From positions 1 to 64,000 of the forward strand of contig JAPEVC010000163.1 in assembly GCA_027946555.1 (NCBI GenBank): 64,000 nucleotides of DNA. The letters are read 5' to 3'. Shown here piece by piece: positions 10,619 to 23,900 of this stretch (position 1 is the first letter of the stretch; every line of letters starts with the position of its first letter). Both the position numbers and the translations under genes were made by a program. Under the pieces are notes generated by a model. The model did not search any database, was not told the DNA's origin, and saw only the letters and a program-made list of their open reading frames with translations. Source of the DNA: Gnomoniopsis sp. IMI 355080. Its lineage: Eukaryota; Ascomycota; Sordariomycetes; Diaporthales; Gnomoniaceae.

Positions 10619-11596
10619 GATGCTCTGCTTTCGGTGCTGGCCTCTCGACCAACTAAGCAGAACTGACACAGATCACCTGACTACATGGACAGTTCAAGTT
10701 CACTCACCTAGGTCAAACATGCCGAATTAGTTGCGCCACCGAGAAAATGGACGTGGCGTCCGCCTTGGAGTGGCTATCTGACGAAACAGCAGGCTTACAG
10801 CGTTATGGTGCAATGGCCCATCAGGAATACTGACTGTAACTTTATTAGCTTCTACTAATCAGACAAACAATAAAAAATCTTTTTCTTCATCCTGAACAGT
10901 GATCCGTTGATTACCGCGCAGGCGTGAAAAGTGTCCGTCGAGAATGTAGAGGATCCAGGCCAGACAGGCGATGTGACAAAGCTCAGAATCGTAGCTGGAG
11001 AATAGTATGGTTTTGGTTCACATGATATTTGAACGATGCGCGGCTATATGCAGTCCTCAATGATGTCGCGGCTGTAGCGCGAATTCAAAAGGTGCGGGCT
11101 GGACCCATCTCGGGGCCGTCTCGCCTCTCAACGGCATGCGGGGCATCTGTTTTGGATAGAGCCGCCAGCCACCGTCATGACTGATGACGGGTAACACCAG
11201 CTTCCCTCAACCAACTATCAGCACTACACACCTGCAGTTTGGCAGTGAACCTATGTCTTAGTTTTTGACGGTAGGAGACTGAGCTAAGAACAGCATAGCT
11301 TCGGCTGCTCTGCTGATTGACTCTAGGTGCCTTTTGCAATCGTCTCAACCAGATAGATCCCTGCATAACATCATCGCTATCTCGGCGGGGGTAGCTTACT
11401 ACTCTACCAACATCGACTCGACTGCCTTGCCTTGGCGTTGCTGATCGATGTGCTGCTGCCACTGAGCTTGGAGCATTTTCACACGGCTCCAGACCTGCTT
11501 TGGTCTTTCCTCGCCGTAGCAACGATCGAGAGCGCTACTACGACGCAAACTGCAGATCATTAGAGCTTGCTGGCGTCGCGTCTCCCCAAACGCGCC
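10619..11596. other. Intergenic region between BBP and PFF1
   Basis: No gene recognised on either strand. The right part should be the PFF1 promoter and leader. Confidence 0.5.
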
Positions 11597-14500
11597 ATGG
11601 CGAATCCTCTAGCTTTCCGACCTATACAGGTCACAATATGGACAAGCATCATATACCTGGCTCTCCTCATTCCTCTCATCGTTCTCAATGAGACGGTACC
11701 CAAACCTCCATCCAGCCCGGTCCCTTACGCAGGCATCAACCTCACCGAGGCATGGCTTGACCTAGCGACTCTAACACAGGGCTACCATCCGTACAACAGT
11801 CACAAAAACGATGAGGTCCGCAATTGGCTCTTGCTTCGCATTCAGCAAATTCTCGAGGAGAATGGCGTGGACTGGACCACTGAGACGTCCGCCAGCAATG
11901 AGTCGTGAGTCACCCCATGGCGATATAATGTTTGTCTGGAATGATTCTGATCAGTCCTCGCAGGTCTATTTTCCCTGCTATGGACTTGAAGACATTTGCA
12001 ACAGCTCGCGAAGAAGTGTCACATGGTGTCACTGTCTTCAACGATCTCATGTCCAATGTGACGATGTCGTTCAGTGGTCAACCCGGGTCACCAGTATCTA
12101 GCGTCGCTGCCTACTTTGAGGGTACCAATGTGCTCGTATACATCCGGGGCACAGAAGACGAGGGCGGTGAATGGTGGAAGACGAAGGGCAATCGCCGCAA
12201 ATTGCCCATTGGTGGTGGCGGCGTTATGGTGAACGCGCACTATGACTCGTGAGTGTTCTCCTGGGTTCGTGTGGTTCATCATATGCTAATAAGTCTACAG
12301 AGTCTCCACTGGGTTTGGAGCGACCGACGACGGTATGGGCGTCGTCACCATACTCCAATTAATCAAGTATTTCACGACCTCAGGGCACCAGCCCAAGCAC
12401 GGCATTGTAGCTTTACTCAACAACGGCGAGGAGGACTTCCTTTACGGAGCTCGAGCATTTGGCAATAGTCCACTCATGCCTTTCGTCCACACTTTTCTGA
12501 ATCTCGAGGGCGCCGGCGCAGGTGGTCGCGCACTCCTTTTCCGTGGCACCGATCAACAAGTTGTGAGCGCCTACAGCAAGGCTCCACGCCCATTTAGCTC
12601 TGTGATAACCGCCGACGCATTTGGTATGGGTGTGATCAAGAGTCAGACTGATTACATTGTCTTTGATGGCGTGTATGGGCAGAGAGGTCTGGACTTGGCC
12701 TTCTTCAAGCCGCGTTCGAGGTACCACACACAAGATGATGATCTCAAGCACGCCAGCCGAGCCAGTCTTTGGCACATGCTGTCAGCTTCAGTCGCGACAA
12801 TGCGCGATCTCTCAAGCACAACCTTTGTCGGCGACAGAGCCGATGGTGACGCAAACAAGGCACCAAACGGCAAAGGCAGTGACGGCGTCTGGTTCGACCT
12901 TTTTGGCAGCAGCCTTGTTCTGTTTAACCTTCGGGGCATGTTTGCGTGGTCGCTTACTTTGCTCATTGCGACACCTATCATACTCACGTTGTTGACATAC
13001 CTGGCCGCGAAGAAAGGCAAATACTATTTCTTCCGGAATAGAGTCAATATCTATGAACATGATGGTCCTACTTCGGGAGATTACGAGCGAGTCAAAGTTG
13101 GTGGTCTCAGGGGAATCATTCGCTTCCCATTTGCCGTGGCTGTGTCTGGCGCACTGGTCTTTGGCGGGGCTTTCTTGTTGCGGAAGGAGAATCCTTTCAT
13201 TGTTCATGGCAGCAAATATACAGTGTGAGTGCGACTTATCTGGTCGTAAACGGTGATATTGCGACATTGATAATAGGCTGACATGCAGGCAGATGGGCAA
13301 TGTTTGTCTCCATCGCTTACTTCTCATTCTGGTGCATCATGAGGGGGGCTGATGCCGCAAGAGCGAGTGCTCTTCACCGGGGATATGTCAACATTTGGCT
13401 GTTCACCATCGGCTGGGCGATCCTTGTGGCTGTGACCGTTTTCGAAGACCGATTCCAAATCGCCTCTGGCTACTACGTAGTCTTCCTGAACTCAGCCCTG
13501 TTCTTGACGACACTCATCTCCCTCTCGGAACAATTTGCGTTACCAGATATGATGACATGGGGCCAAGAATTCCGAGACGATCACGAAGCGTATGAGCCAG
13601 CCGATGAACATGCCATTGCTCCAAGCCCTGGAGAGTACGACGGACCAGCTTCTGATGACGACGCAGACGATGAAGGGGAGACAGAACCTGCTAATGTAAA
13701 CACTCCGCTGCTTGGGAGGTCCAGTCGTGATGGAGGGGAGCGTAGGAGGACCACATTTGCGACGACGTACAGAAACTCCATCGCCGCCCTGACAGGCGCT
13801 GCGGCCAGTGCCGCGGCTTCACCATCGAAGCGGAAACACAACAAAGACACTGGTGCTTTTGGCAATGAGCAGCCTTGGTCAAGCCATCTACCGACATGGA
13901 CGTGGCTCATTCAGTTCCTCATCATTGGCCCTTTCATGATCATCCTCGCAGCTCAGACCGGTTTGATGCTGACAGACGCCACGAACCAAACCGGTACCGA
14001 CGGCTCAAATCCGATACTTCCATATCTGATCATCGGGCTGTTCAGTATGCTGCTCATACTACCGCTGATGCCTTTCATGCATCGAATTACGCATCATATT
14101 CCGCTGTTCCTGCTTTGCATATTCGTCGCCACCCTGGTCTACAACCTTGTCGCCTTCCCATTCTCGGCGAACGCCAAGTACAAGGCCTTCTGGCTGCAGA
14201 CTGTCAACCTCGACACCGGAACTTCTGTTGTCAAACTCGGTGGTATCGAAGAGTACCTTCGTCTCATCATCGCCGAGCTACCCTCAGCAGCAGGAAAGGA
14301 AGTTGTCTGCCACGACTCGACAACTCGTCCTGGCATCACTGACTGCGCATACGACGGAACAGGCATCCCGCCAAACGTCGCCGACAATGTCATCGACGGC
14401 GTCCCGCCACTAACGGGATATTCTGACCTGGTGACCCTTAAGGTGGCCCCCGGCAAGAAGCCCGGCCGAGCTAAGCTGACGGTTGACGCCAAGAACACCA

Positions 14501-14916
14501 AGTCCTGTTTCCTCAAGTTCGCGCGGCCGATTAAGAAGTTCACTGTCGCGGGTGGAAACGACTGGGATGATCGTTTTGGTCGGATGCCACACTCGGGATT
14601 GGGTCATGTTTTGCTGTGGCGGCGGGAGTGGGATACGCCATGGGAGGTTGATGTGGAGTGGGAAGTTGAGGGTGCGGCGCATGACATTGGGATTGAAGAC
14701 ATGGCGGGCGGACAGATGGCGATATCCGAGGTGAACGAGCTAAAGGTCAGAAACGTGCAGGGTCTGGATGGCAATGTCACTTGCATCTGGAGCGATGTAA
14801 ACACACCCGGCACGATTCCTGCGCTGGACGAGGCTATGCAGTATGCGCCTGCGTGGGCTGTCATTACCAAGTTTGCCGCGGGGCTGGTCGAGGGCACGAA
14901 AAGCTTCATGATCTAA
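11597..14916 (+). CDS. PFF1: Vacuolar membrane metalloprotease, M28 family
   Basis: Four exons: 11597-11904, 11964-12248, 12301-13224, 13293-14916; product 1046 residues, about the usual length. An N-terminal transmembrane segment (about residues 10-31) precedes a lumenal M28 peptidase domain. Zinc ligands and catalytic residues are visible: H195 (NAHYDS), bridging D207 (GATDDG), catalytic E241 and ligand E242 (NNGEEDF), with further family motifs NLEGAGAGGRALLFR and YHTQDDDL. The rest has about eight transmembrane helices split by an acidic cytosolic loop around residues 640-740, then a beta-rich lumenal C-terminal domain. Yeast Pff1 sits in the vacuole membrane; substrates are not well known. 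The acceptor of intron 1 could be 11954 or 11963, differing by three codons. The start was chosen at the second in-frame initiator because it opens the conserved MANP-type N-terminus and is the first ATG. Confidence 0.95.
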
Positions 14917-15568
14917 TTGTCATTAGGCAGCGGCGGGATGCACATTACAAGACGGACGCGGTGGATGAGGATGTCCAGATTTGGCGTGTTGTTCAGTGTA
15001 TAACGATACAAGATTGACGAGGCACACGGGGCATCAAGATCGCATGGAAAGGGGGGGTTTCCTACTACTGGACGTTTGCATAAAGGGCGCTTTGGGTTCT
15101 CCCTTTTCTTCCTTCGTATACCTAATAATTCAAGTTGCACGTACCTAATGGTGGCAGTTGTATTAATTGAGATAATAGCTATGGGGACCGGCAATAGTCC
15201 AAGCAGCACTTTTCTTGATCGAAAATGACTGCCGCCTGTGGAAGTACGAGTTGCGTACGCCGCTTATGGTCTGAACTGCGTTAGGCGTAAGAATGTGCAC
15301 TGCTGCACCTTTTCAAACTCAATTTGTTGTGAGTGTAGCTACGGGTCAGCCCTTACGTCTCCCTCGTGTCGGCATTGTTTGGCGCCTTTACCAAGATGAT
15401 CAGCATTTGCTATTTTCGGGACACGTTGGTCTCAAAATCGGAAGAACATGGGCTGGATTCTCGTCAATGGTCTGGCAGAATTGACAAGCTGGCAAATGTC
15501 TTCGAGAGAGATGTGATAGTCAAGGTCGAAGACGACAAAGTTCGGATTGGCCGCCTATCTCGAGCCTC
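14917..15568. other. Convergent 3' regions of PFF1 and YIH1 genes
   Basis: The two genes point at each other. The interval is consistent with two 3' untranslated regions; no other gene seen. Confidence 0.5.
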
Positions 15569-16399
15569 TTATTTCCCATGGCCCTTCTTCTTGCCCGCTG
15601 CTGGCTCTTCTACCAGTCCAGCCCGGACGAAAGCGTCCCGTGCAGCGGCATTAATGAGCGCAAACCTCCTAGGGCCAAGCTTCTGTCCACCATACCACCG
15701 CGTGACGACCACCATTGTATCCCACAGGTCCATGAGCTGCATCAGATGGAGGAGACGGCCTCCAGCAGCGGTTTCTCCATCGTCGTCACAGTCTTGGAAC
15801 GATGTCCCATTAGGCCCTTGTATCCGCCAGGCGGTGATGTTGTGTGTTGCTGTCCGAACACGCTTGTCACTGGCCAGCAAATGCTGGACGTACTGAGCTG
15901 CCTGATCAGGCGAGGTGACTGCTGCAGCACGGGCGACGAAGACGGATTTGAGTTCCGTGACGGGTTCAGATAACACCCATGGAGGCTCAGGCCCGAGGTT
16001 ATCTGTCCCACTGGCATGGGCTCCCGTCTGGCTCTGCCTCTCGACAACTTCGCCCTCGGGTGACGATTGCCGGTTCAGCCCAGCTTCCTCCTGAAGACGC
16101 TTCAGCTCCTCGATCGCGTCGAAAAGACACACCATACCAGGCTCGAAGATATTTCCCAAAGCATTGCGGAAGATCTCCAAGTCACGGGCACCCACGCCAC
16201 GTTTTCCTCCAGAGCTGTTTGTCCCGACCACGCTCGGGGGCACAGCTGGATACTCTGGTGGAAATTGAAGGCGCAGGGATACTGTCTCTTCCGGGAGAGA
16301 CAAGATGTAGATGTCCGAGTCCTCTCCGACTCTCACAAGACTGCCATCGCCGTATATGGAGTTGATGGCCTCAACCTCGTCCGCAAGCTCCTCAGACAT
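15569..16399 (-). CDS. YIH1: YIH1/IMPACT homologue, RWD plus Impact domain
   Basis: Single exon, 276 residues, starting MSEELADEVEAINSIYGDG; the frame upstream lacks another ATG. Residues 1-105 form an RWD domain (the YPAVPP turn at about 50-55 is the RWD hallmark). Residues 150-265 form the UPF0029/Impact domain, with KSVFVARAA (151-159), DDDGETAAG (205-213) and VVTRWYGGQKLGPRRF (231-246). Family members bind Gcn1 through the RWD domain and prevent it from activating the kinase Gcn2, damping the amino-acid starvation response; they also bind actin. The short Gly/Lys tail (GKKKGHGK) is a local feature. Cytosolic. Convergent with PFF1. Confidence 0.93.
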   Translation of the reverse strand: MSEELADEVEAINSIYGDGSLVRVGEDSDIYILSLPEETVSLRLQFPPEYPAVPPSVVGTNSSGGKRGVGARDLEIFRNALGNIFEPGMVCLFDAIEELKRLQEEAGLNRQSSPEGEVVERQSQTGAHASGTDNLGPEPPWVLSEPVTELKSVFVARAAAVTSPDQAAQYVQHLLASDKRVRTATHNITAWRIQGPNGTSFQDCDDDGETAAGGRLLHLMQLMDLWDTMVVVTRWYGGQKLGPRRFALINAAARDAFVRAGLVEEPAAGKKKGHGK

Positions 16400-19061
16400 G
16401 GTGGGAAGTCTCAATGGCGATTTGCAACGTCCGGGGCGGGTTCCGTCCAGTAGTTGGCGCGATTATCGTATCATGCCAAATGCAGATTGTGTCGATATTC
16501 GTGCCCGCCTTTGGTCACTTTGAGCTTCAGAAATAGCTTCTAGCAAAGCTTTTCGTCCTTTCATGTTGGTTCTATGGCAAGTCTGAAGACGCAACAGACG
16601 CTCGGCACGAGTACTTTGGCCTGTTCGGGGTTAGGGATTGTATCGTGGCTTAGTCATCAATGCGTTACTAGAAAGGTCAGACCTAAAGTCGCTGCATAAT
16701 AAAGCACGATATATACCTGAGTAGGTAGCCATTGATTGTAAAGACAAGCAACAGGTCGCCTATGAAATATGGAATACGTATACTCCATCATTTCATCTAA
16801 TACGGTCTGCCGGAACTTCGCCAAATAGAGTTGCCTTGGTTGAGGGCTCCGCATTCGTACTAAAAACTAGGTGCTGTACTTACCTAGGTACTTTGGTCTT
16901 CAGGTACGGTTCAGAGATATCACCAGAGCCGAATCTGACAAGAAATGACAGTATCTTGCGGTACTTGGCGCCTGCTCAGAAGTGGGAAAAGGTACTCAAA
17001 ATTCGATGCATGTTTGGCAACAGACTGGCAAAGCTAGTACTTAAAATAAGTTACATCCAGAATCTCAGCTGGCGGTTATGTCGCAATGCAAAACAGCACA
17101 ACGACAGGCGCAGCATATATACCTGCATAGTAGCTGATATACGGATAAATGCACTACTTAAGTAGGAACATACGTAGGCATCTTGTGTGTTACCACTTCA
17201 ATATCTATCTGACGCTGTGATACTGTTCGGGTTTTGCCGTGTGCTGTACCGAAGATATGTACCGAGCCACAGACTTGCAATATGAACGACGCCACAGTCC
17301 TCCTAGCAGATCCAAGTCTCACCTGTGGCACCGACCTATGGCACCGCTTTTGATAAGACAACCAGCCTGGTCTAAATGGCGCTCCATTTGGAAATTCAGG
17401 GGTTTTTGTGCCGCCGGCGCTTTGAGCGCTTATCTAGAAACATGTTTGGCGGTGGAACAAGGAGTTACATCGAGTCTGGACTCGACCAGCGCCCCCAGCG
17501 GTATCTTTCTATATATGGGTCTACGTCAAATTCTTGCCAAGGACTCATAAAACCTTATATTTCTTCTCCATTCCAACCCCCTCCCACCTAAGACTAGAGG
17601 CCCCAACGAAAAGACCTTGCATTCTATGATGCCGTACTGAGGTACGTTAGCTGTTCGTTACCCTTCTATATTCGTCTTTGGTAAGGACTTTGTTAGTTGA
17701 CATATCCGCGAGTATCGTCGTATGTTACATGGCCAGCTCTGCTGTAACATCATAAAAAGTATGAAGCACTTCCATACGATTACAGAGTTCTGACATCCTT
17801 CGAAGTCCGAGCAAAAAAGGTTATTTAGTCCCCAGGGCTTGGTACCTAAGCCTCTTTGAATCATGTATACCTAGGTACCTCACACCAGTGACACTAGGAC
17901 TTGTCTCAATTCTCAGTCTTCCAAGCAGTACTTTAGGAGGACTTCGAAATTGACGAGCAGCTGAAATGATGACCCACAATGTCTATCCATTAATAAAAGG
18001 AAGAGAAGGAAAGGAGAGAACATATTCACCGACAACGGGATTTTCCCTGAGATAGCAACGCTCTTCAAGCCGATCTCAATTTCACGTGTGTGCACTCGAG
18101 AACTTTTGATTTTGGGACGCTCGTTCAAAAGTCACGCCACAAATATCGAATATGTAACATTGTGCTGACACACAGTTGACGAGGTCTGTATTTTTGCTGT
18201 CGCAAGACTGCTCAGGTGGCAGCCATACAGCACCAGCCCGGCAAACATCGAGCCGGACCCCAGACTTTCGAGTCAAGCAAGCACATATTGTGCGTCCACA
18301 AGACACAGTTCGTCATGACCGCCAGTGGGATCGATCGTCTTCATGACTGGAACATGATCGACAAGGATAGCTTTCATCACAGCTTGGATCTGCCAACCAG
18401 GTAATGCAGAACGATCTCAAGAAGTGAAGGTGTCAGAGACACGGAAATCAGCCTCGCATCTATCTAGGTATCGAGCCGGCAATGGCTTTCTTACAATTCT
18501 CGTTTGCCTGCATTATGCACGCACGGGATTATTGGTTACTGTTCCCTTTTCCGTTCTTGTCCGCATATTGGAGATTGAAACGTATTGTCCAGACAAGCAA
18601 TTGTTTCGGGTCATGCAGAACATCTCAACCACAGATAGCAAGTTGGGACCTCGACCCAGCTGAGGCACATTTAAAGTATACCTAGGGCGTGGACTACCGC
18701 CCAGGGAAAGATGACTCGATACTATCGCCAGTGCGCGCGAGCTGATGTGACGGCGGACATTTTTCGGTTAAGCCGGATGGAGGATTTGATGTAGGCTTCA
18801 GAGCTGCCCAAGGCGCGAGTCGATAATCGTCATGAGTCGGCGCTCCCCCCTTTGCGAAAAACGGGTTACATCTGATACCGCCCCCAACAGCCATAATAAT
18901 GCTCTTGGAACTTATATGTTCATCAATTGCTTGGTCATTTGAGCTCCGCACGAAATGTCACATCTCGTATCTTCTCTTTCGAAGTGAAGTCGGAATCATG
19001 ACGGCCTAGGGCTCCATTGTGGGAATATCACTTCCCCTTTATCCTTTCGCTGACAAGAGAA
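16400..19061. other. Gene-poor interval, about 2.7 kb
   Basis: No supportable gene. Two exact TACCTAGGTA palindromes occur at 16881-16890 and 17868-17877, with variants near 18465 and 18676. The right end holds the promoter of the SAT4-type gene. Confidence 0.5.
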
Positions 19062-20778
19062 ATGTCCACCCAGCAGCCTGTGCAAGGCGGAACTCCACCT
19101 CCTCCAGGGAAGGTTCCCAACTTCGAACACCCGGAAGATGTTCTTCATACTATCAATCTTGTATCCCAAGTCCTGGCTATCGCGTTGATCACCCCGATCG
19201 TTGGACTTAGGCTTTGGACGCGGTGGCGCATCACTCCGCCGTTTCTCATTGATGACTGTACGAGCTGCACAGGACTCTTTTAATCATAGCTGAAGTAAGC
19301 ACTTTGGACTGACACAAAAGCAGGGTGCTGTTTGATTGCCTATGTAATTCGCAACTGTGATGAGTCGGTGGGATGCAGGAAATGTGATATTGACTGTGCC
19401 GTACAGATCCTCAGCATTCTGTACAGTTGCACAGCGTTTGCGAGTGCGTACCTCTCCAACCAGGTCATTGTAGTGCAGGATCTGACTGACAATTCAAAGT
19501 GAACAAATTTGGCGGGGGTTATCACTCATGGGAGATTTCTGCAGGCAATTTCGAAAATTATCTCAAGGTACAAACTTTACATCCTCTGGCGTCCGAGACA
19601 CATTGACAAGCGCTTTCTTACAATCAAGAATCCAGGCCCTCTATGCGGACACTCTTGTGTATGGACCGAACGCTTGGTTCGTCAAAGTGACGCTCCTCCT
19701 GGTGGTCATCCGCGTCTTCAGCATCAACCGGACTTTTGTCATTGCCGGGTATGCCTTCATCGCCGCGATGGCAGGATACTATGTTCCGGTTCTGTTCATC
19801 AAAATCAATATTTGCACGCCTATAAAAGGCTTTTGGGACTCATCGGTTCCTGGCACACACTGCTTGAACCAGAGAGCAATATTTGTGGCTGATACCGTGG
19901 TCAGCGCAGTCACAGATCTCGCTGTCCTGCTAGCACCTGTTCCGGTCATCATGGCCATCAAAATGTCCCTCACACAAAAGATTAGGGTGTACCTGCTTCT
20001 GGGCGCGGGTGGTGTGGCTACTGTGGCAAGCTTCATTAGGATGTATCTTGTCATTCAACTGCAACAATCCACCGATCAAACGGTGGATTTTGTCAGATTC
20101 AATCTACTTGGGTACCATGATCTTGCACTCCGCTCATCCCATCTTCTACGCATAAAACAACTGCTTACCTTGTACATCAGGACAGCCGAAGTCGCCATAG
20201 GCCTGGCTTGCGCCTGCATGCCAACTATCAACCAATTGTATCAAAGCCGCAACAAGTCCGACCAACGAAACAGACCCCGTTCAAGGGCTGTAAGGACTCC
20301 CAAATTCCTCAAAAGAAGCATTGACAAGCGACAGTGGTGGTCGACGGGGGCTACGTCGACACAGAACACAATTGCCACCCCGGATGCCAACTTTGGGACG
20401 ACGTTACTATCGGTGCCAATACCGCTGACTTCTCCACGGAAATCAAGCACCCGCTTTGCAAGCAGGTCAATTTCGCGCGCAGACTCTGCAGCTTCCCAAG
20501 ACCGCAATCTGCCCTTAAGTTTACGGAACGTGGCATCACATGGAACCGGTATGAGCTACTTATCTGGAAGTACGGAACGAGATGAGGGGCCGTCGTCTCC
20601 TGGATGGCCGTTTACTAGAGCATCAAATTCGCTGCCGGGCAGGTCTAGAACCGGTTCAAGGACACCATTGACCGAAGACTCGAGGATTTCGGCTATGGAA
20701 TCAGGCAATAGGGAGGCAGTCGCAATAGCCCATGTAGAGTTGGACGACTTTCAAGCTATCCAGGGACCAAGAATATGA
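19062..20778 (+). CDS. SAT4/rhodopsin-domain integral membrane protein (Pth11-like)
   Basis: Six exons: 19062-19257, 19324-19343, 19407-19443, 19500-19567, 19636-20111, 20181-20778; product 464 residues. It has the fungal seven-helix rhodopsin-like (SAT4) fold: helix 1 after INLVSQVLAIALITP, the conserved LRLWTRWRI and FLIDDW motifs, a helix ending in MNKFGGGYHSWE, WFVKVTLLLVVIRVF, a lumenal CTPIKGFWD cysteine motif, VTDLAVLLAPVPVI, and NLLGTAEVAIGLACAC. A 190-residue Ser/Arg/Thr-rich cytosolic tail follows, without recognised domain. Relatives are the Pth11-like GPCR candidates of plant-associated and saprotrophic fungi; ligand unknown. Exons 2 and 3 were separated by a 63-base in-frame intron because removal restores the usual spacing between the second and third helices. 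The Cys-rich CFEM domain of true Pth11 is absent. Convergent with SYG1, 187 bases apart. Confidence 0.88.
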
Positions 20779-20965
20779 CTATTGACCAACATCATAGGCC
20801 AGTAGTCACACGTCTTATACAAACGCGTTTGGTGATGACACGGCTTCCGTCGTGTACTAATTGTATATCGAGTCTCTAGACTTGAAAATTGCTTAATCAC
20901 CTCCACCGATTTCTGGGCTCCAAACACCGCTCGAGCAAACAGCACTTTTTATAGCCAGGATCCAC

Positions 20966-23900
20966 TCACTCGCTTTCCTCGTCCTTCCCCGCTCTAGACA
21001 GCATCTGTGCCTCCACACGTTCCTCTCTTTCGTTGAGCAGCGACCTTGCCTCCTCCCCATCGAGATCCTCATCCTCCTCGTCCTCGTCATCATCATCATC
21101 GTCGTCCCCACCTGGCACTTCACCCGGCTCTCTTCCAACGCCACTGCGAGTTGACTCCGGCTTCCGCTTCTTCTCAAAGTCCTGCTTATGCGCATCCGCA
21201 AGAATACCCCTTATCGTCTTCTTCCCGAGCGTATCGCGTCGCTGTCGCATTCTGAACGACTCCTCGCCGGGCGTCCGGCCCTCTTCCGCCGCACCAGACG
21301 CCCCAGGAGTGCTGTGCGCAGCATCGACGCCTGTCGATCGACCACTCTGTGTACGTCCCATGACAGCGCCCATCCGGCTGACCCTGACAGCCGAAGGGCT
21401 CTGCATGAGCGCATCATCTTGTCTCTCAACCTGCTTTCCGCCTTCGTTCGACTCCGAACTGTTTCTCCCGCTGGTGAGCGGATCACTCTCGACGCCCAGT
21501 TCCAGGTGGTATGGCAAGGGCACGTCGCGGGAGGCTTTGTACTGTTTGACGTTGGAGCAGTGTTCATTCTCGACTCTGAGGAGTGTCCACAAGCCTCGTC
21601 GTGTGACTTCTGAGAAGCCAATGAGAAAAGAAGCAATGGATGAATGCTGTGTGTCGTGAGTGAATATGGCGTAGAAGACCCAGTTGAAGCGGAGCATTGG
21701 GTCAACGACCATAATGAGGTAGTAAGGCCAGCGAGATTTAAGGGCAATAATGTCCCGGAGAAAGCGGTGGCTGGTGTGCGGCTGGAGAAGGGAGAAATCC
21801 ATAAAAATATCCCAGAATGCTGTGTAAAAGCCGTTCACCAACGAGAATGCAACGAAGAGCCCCAGATTCTGGCGAGAATTCTCGATGCGGTAGACGCTGA
21901 GAAACACGCCTGAAAGAATGCTTGCTGTGTACTTCCCGCAGTTGACGAGATGAGGAAAGACATTCTTCGTGTCTCGATAACGTCTGATACACTGCAGGAA
22001 ACGCCTACATACGAGTGTTAGTATGCCAAGGAAAAAAAACCCTTCTCGATACAGTCATCTACTCTTACCATACTGGTGGCAGGGTGGCGAAGAAGCCTAG
22101 GAGCCGCGAATGATTGGAGTTACAGTTTTGTGGATTCTCCCAGCTGTTTGCATAGAGACAGAAGAACAACTCGATGTTCTGGTCGCTGTTAGACGAAGCT
22201 GACCTCGGAGAGGGGTTGAGGTGTGATACTCACACACATCGCATACGTCAGGGAGCAATACATATCTCCCAAGAAAAAGTCACGAAACTCAACGGGGTAT
22301 AAGCCTGCCCAGAAAAGACGCCACTGTGAGACAAAGATGTCAGCAAGCTTTTCGATGTAGCGAGATCGAGACTTGAAAAGACTGCGGTAGCAACAACACT
22401 TACATGAGAGTACAAGAACCACCTCCGGCTCTTATGAAATAGTATTGGAGCTGGTAAGAAGAGGATGACAAAGGTAACGCATATCAGAATCACTGGGTAA
22501 TAGAGATACATGGCTGGGGAGCCATATCTCGAAAAATTCAACCACATGAACAATCCGAACAAAAACAGGAAGAAGCTGGGAAACTCGGCCAGCTGCCTCC
22601 AGTCCAACTGGCTGCGGCTGTCGAATTCGAAGACGAATGAGTAGTTGACTCTCGCCGCCGTCCATATCTTGCAGTTGAGACAGAACAGGCTGAACAAATA
22701 TAGCATGAGGAAATAGCCTCCGTATATCTGCATCAGATAGATGGTCTGTGTCCTTATCTCCTCGTCGTCGATGAATAGGAGCTGTGCACCATATACAAGC
22801 CCTTGTATTGCGAAGACGGCGCCGGTGCCAATGAATAAGCCGTTTTGGAATGCACTGCCAGACTCGTCTCGCTTCTTTTTGCTGAGGCTGCGCAGCTTAC
22901 CGGCTGCGACCTTGTGATTGCCACGCTCAAAGTAACGAGCGTAGAGATCTTCGATTGCCTGGAGTTGATGGTCGAGAGTGTCAGAATTCACGAACCAGCT
23001 CTTGTTGACCTTCTCGGTCATGTACCGGTATGCTGGTCGTGCCTTGACTGCTTTGTCGTACTTCTTATTCAGTTTCCGGAAGGCTGTCCGATTCAGGAGC
23101 GCATAGGACTTTAGAAGCTCCAGACCGCGATAGAACTCTTGTAGGGCCAGCTTCAGCTTCCGTTTCGCAGTGCGATATGGCACCTCATCCTCATGCGGCC
23201 GCCGAACATAGTCGCGCCTCTCGTCGTTGTCTTGGCCCCCTCGGTCTTCAAGCGTGACCATCTTTGAGAGCGCCTTGGAATTCGGACCAGGCCTGAACAG
23301 CTTCGCTCTCAAAGGGTCAAGCAGAGGGATATGCGTGGGGCCATCAGCGTTCACAGTCTCTTTCATGGAGTGTCCATTCGACTCGGCTGTTCGCTTGCGG
23401 TTCCGAGCCTCCACAATTTCAGACGTCCGCCTGTTACGCATCTCGTGCAGCTGCTCGCGGAGTACAACGAGTCGCTTCTCGGCTTGGCCTTCCTTCTGCT
23501 TATAAAAGGTCTCCACCTTATCCAGCTGGCTATCGAGAAACGCATTGAATTCGCGTTCCTTTTCTCGCACCTCATCGAGCGCTCGCATGTCGTAGTCACC
23601 CCGCGAGTTATAGCGCTCGATTGCTGAGGACCCCGTGAAGGTGAACATCCGGCGGAGGCGTGTGCGAGGCGAGTTAATGTCACTGGGAGTCAGGTTTGGG
23701 AACGGTGACCCAGACGGCGGGAGGGTCATTCGCCCCGGCTCTTGCGGATCGCTTGCTACCGATCCAATATTGGCTCCTGTCGCGGTGGCACTTCGACGCA
23801 TGGCGGCTCGACCTAGTGAGGTGGCCGAGTTGGCGCGATGGGTCGATGGTCTGGCTCCGGACGCTTCAGGCGTGTTTGCATGGGAGGGCACCTTGATAGC

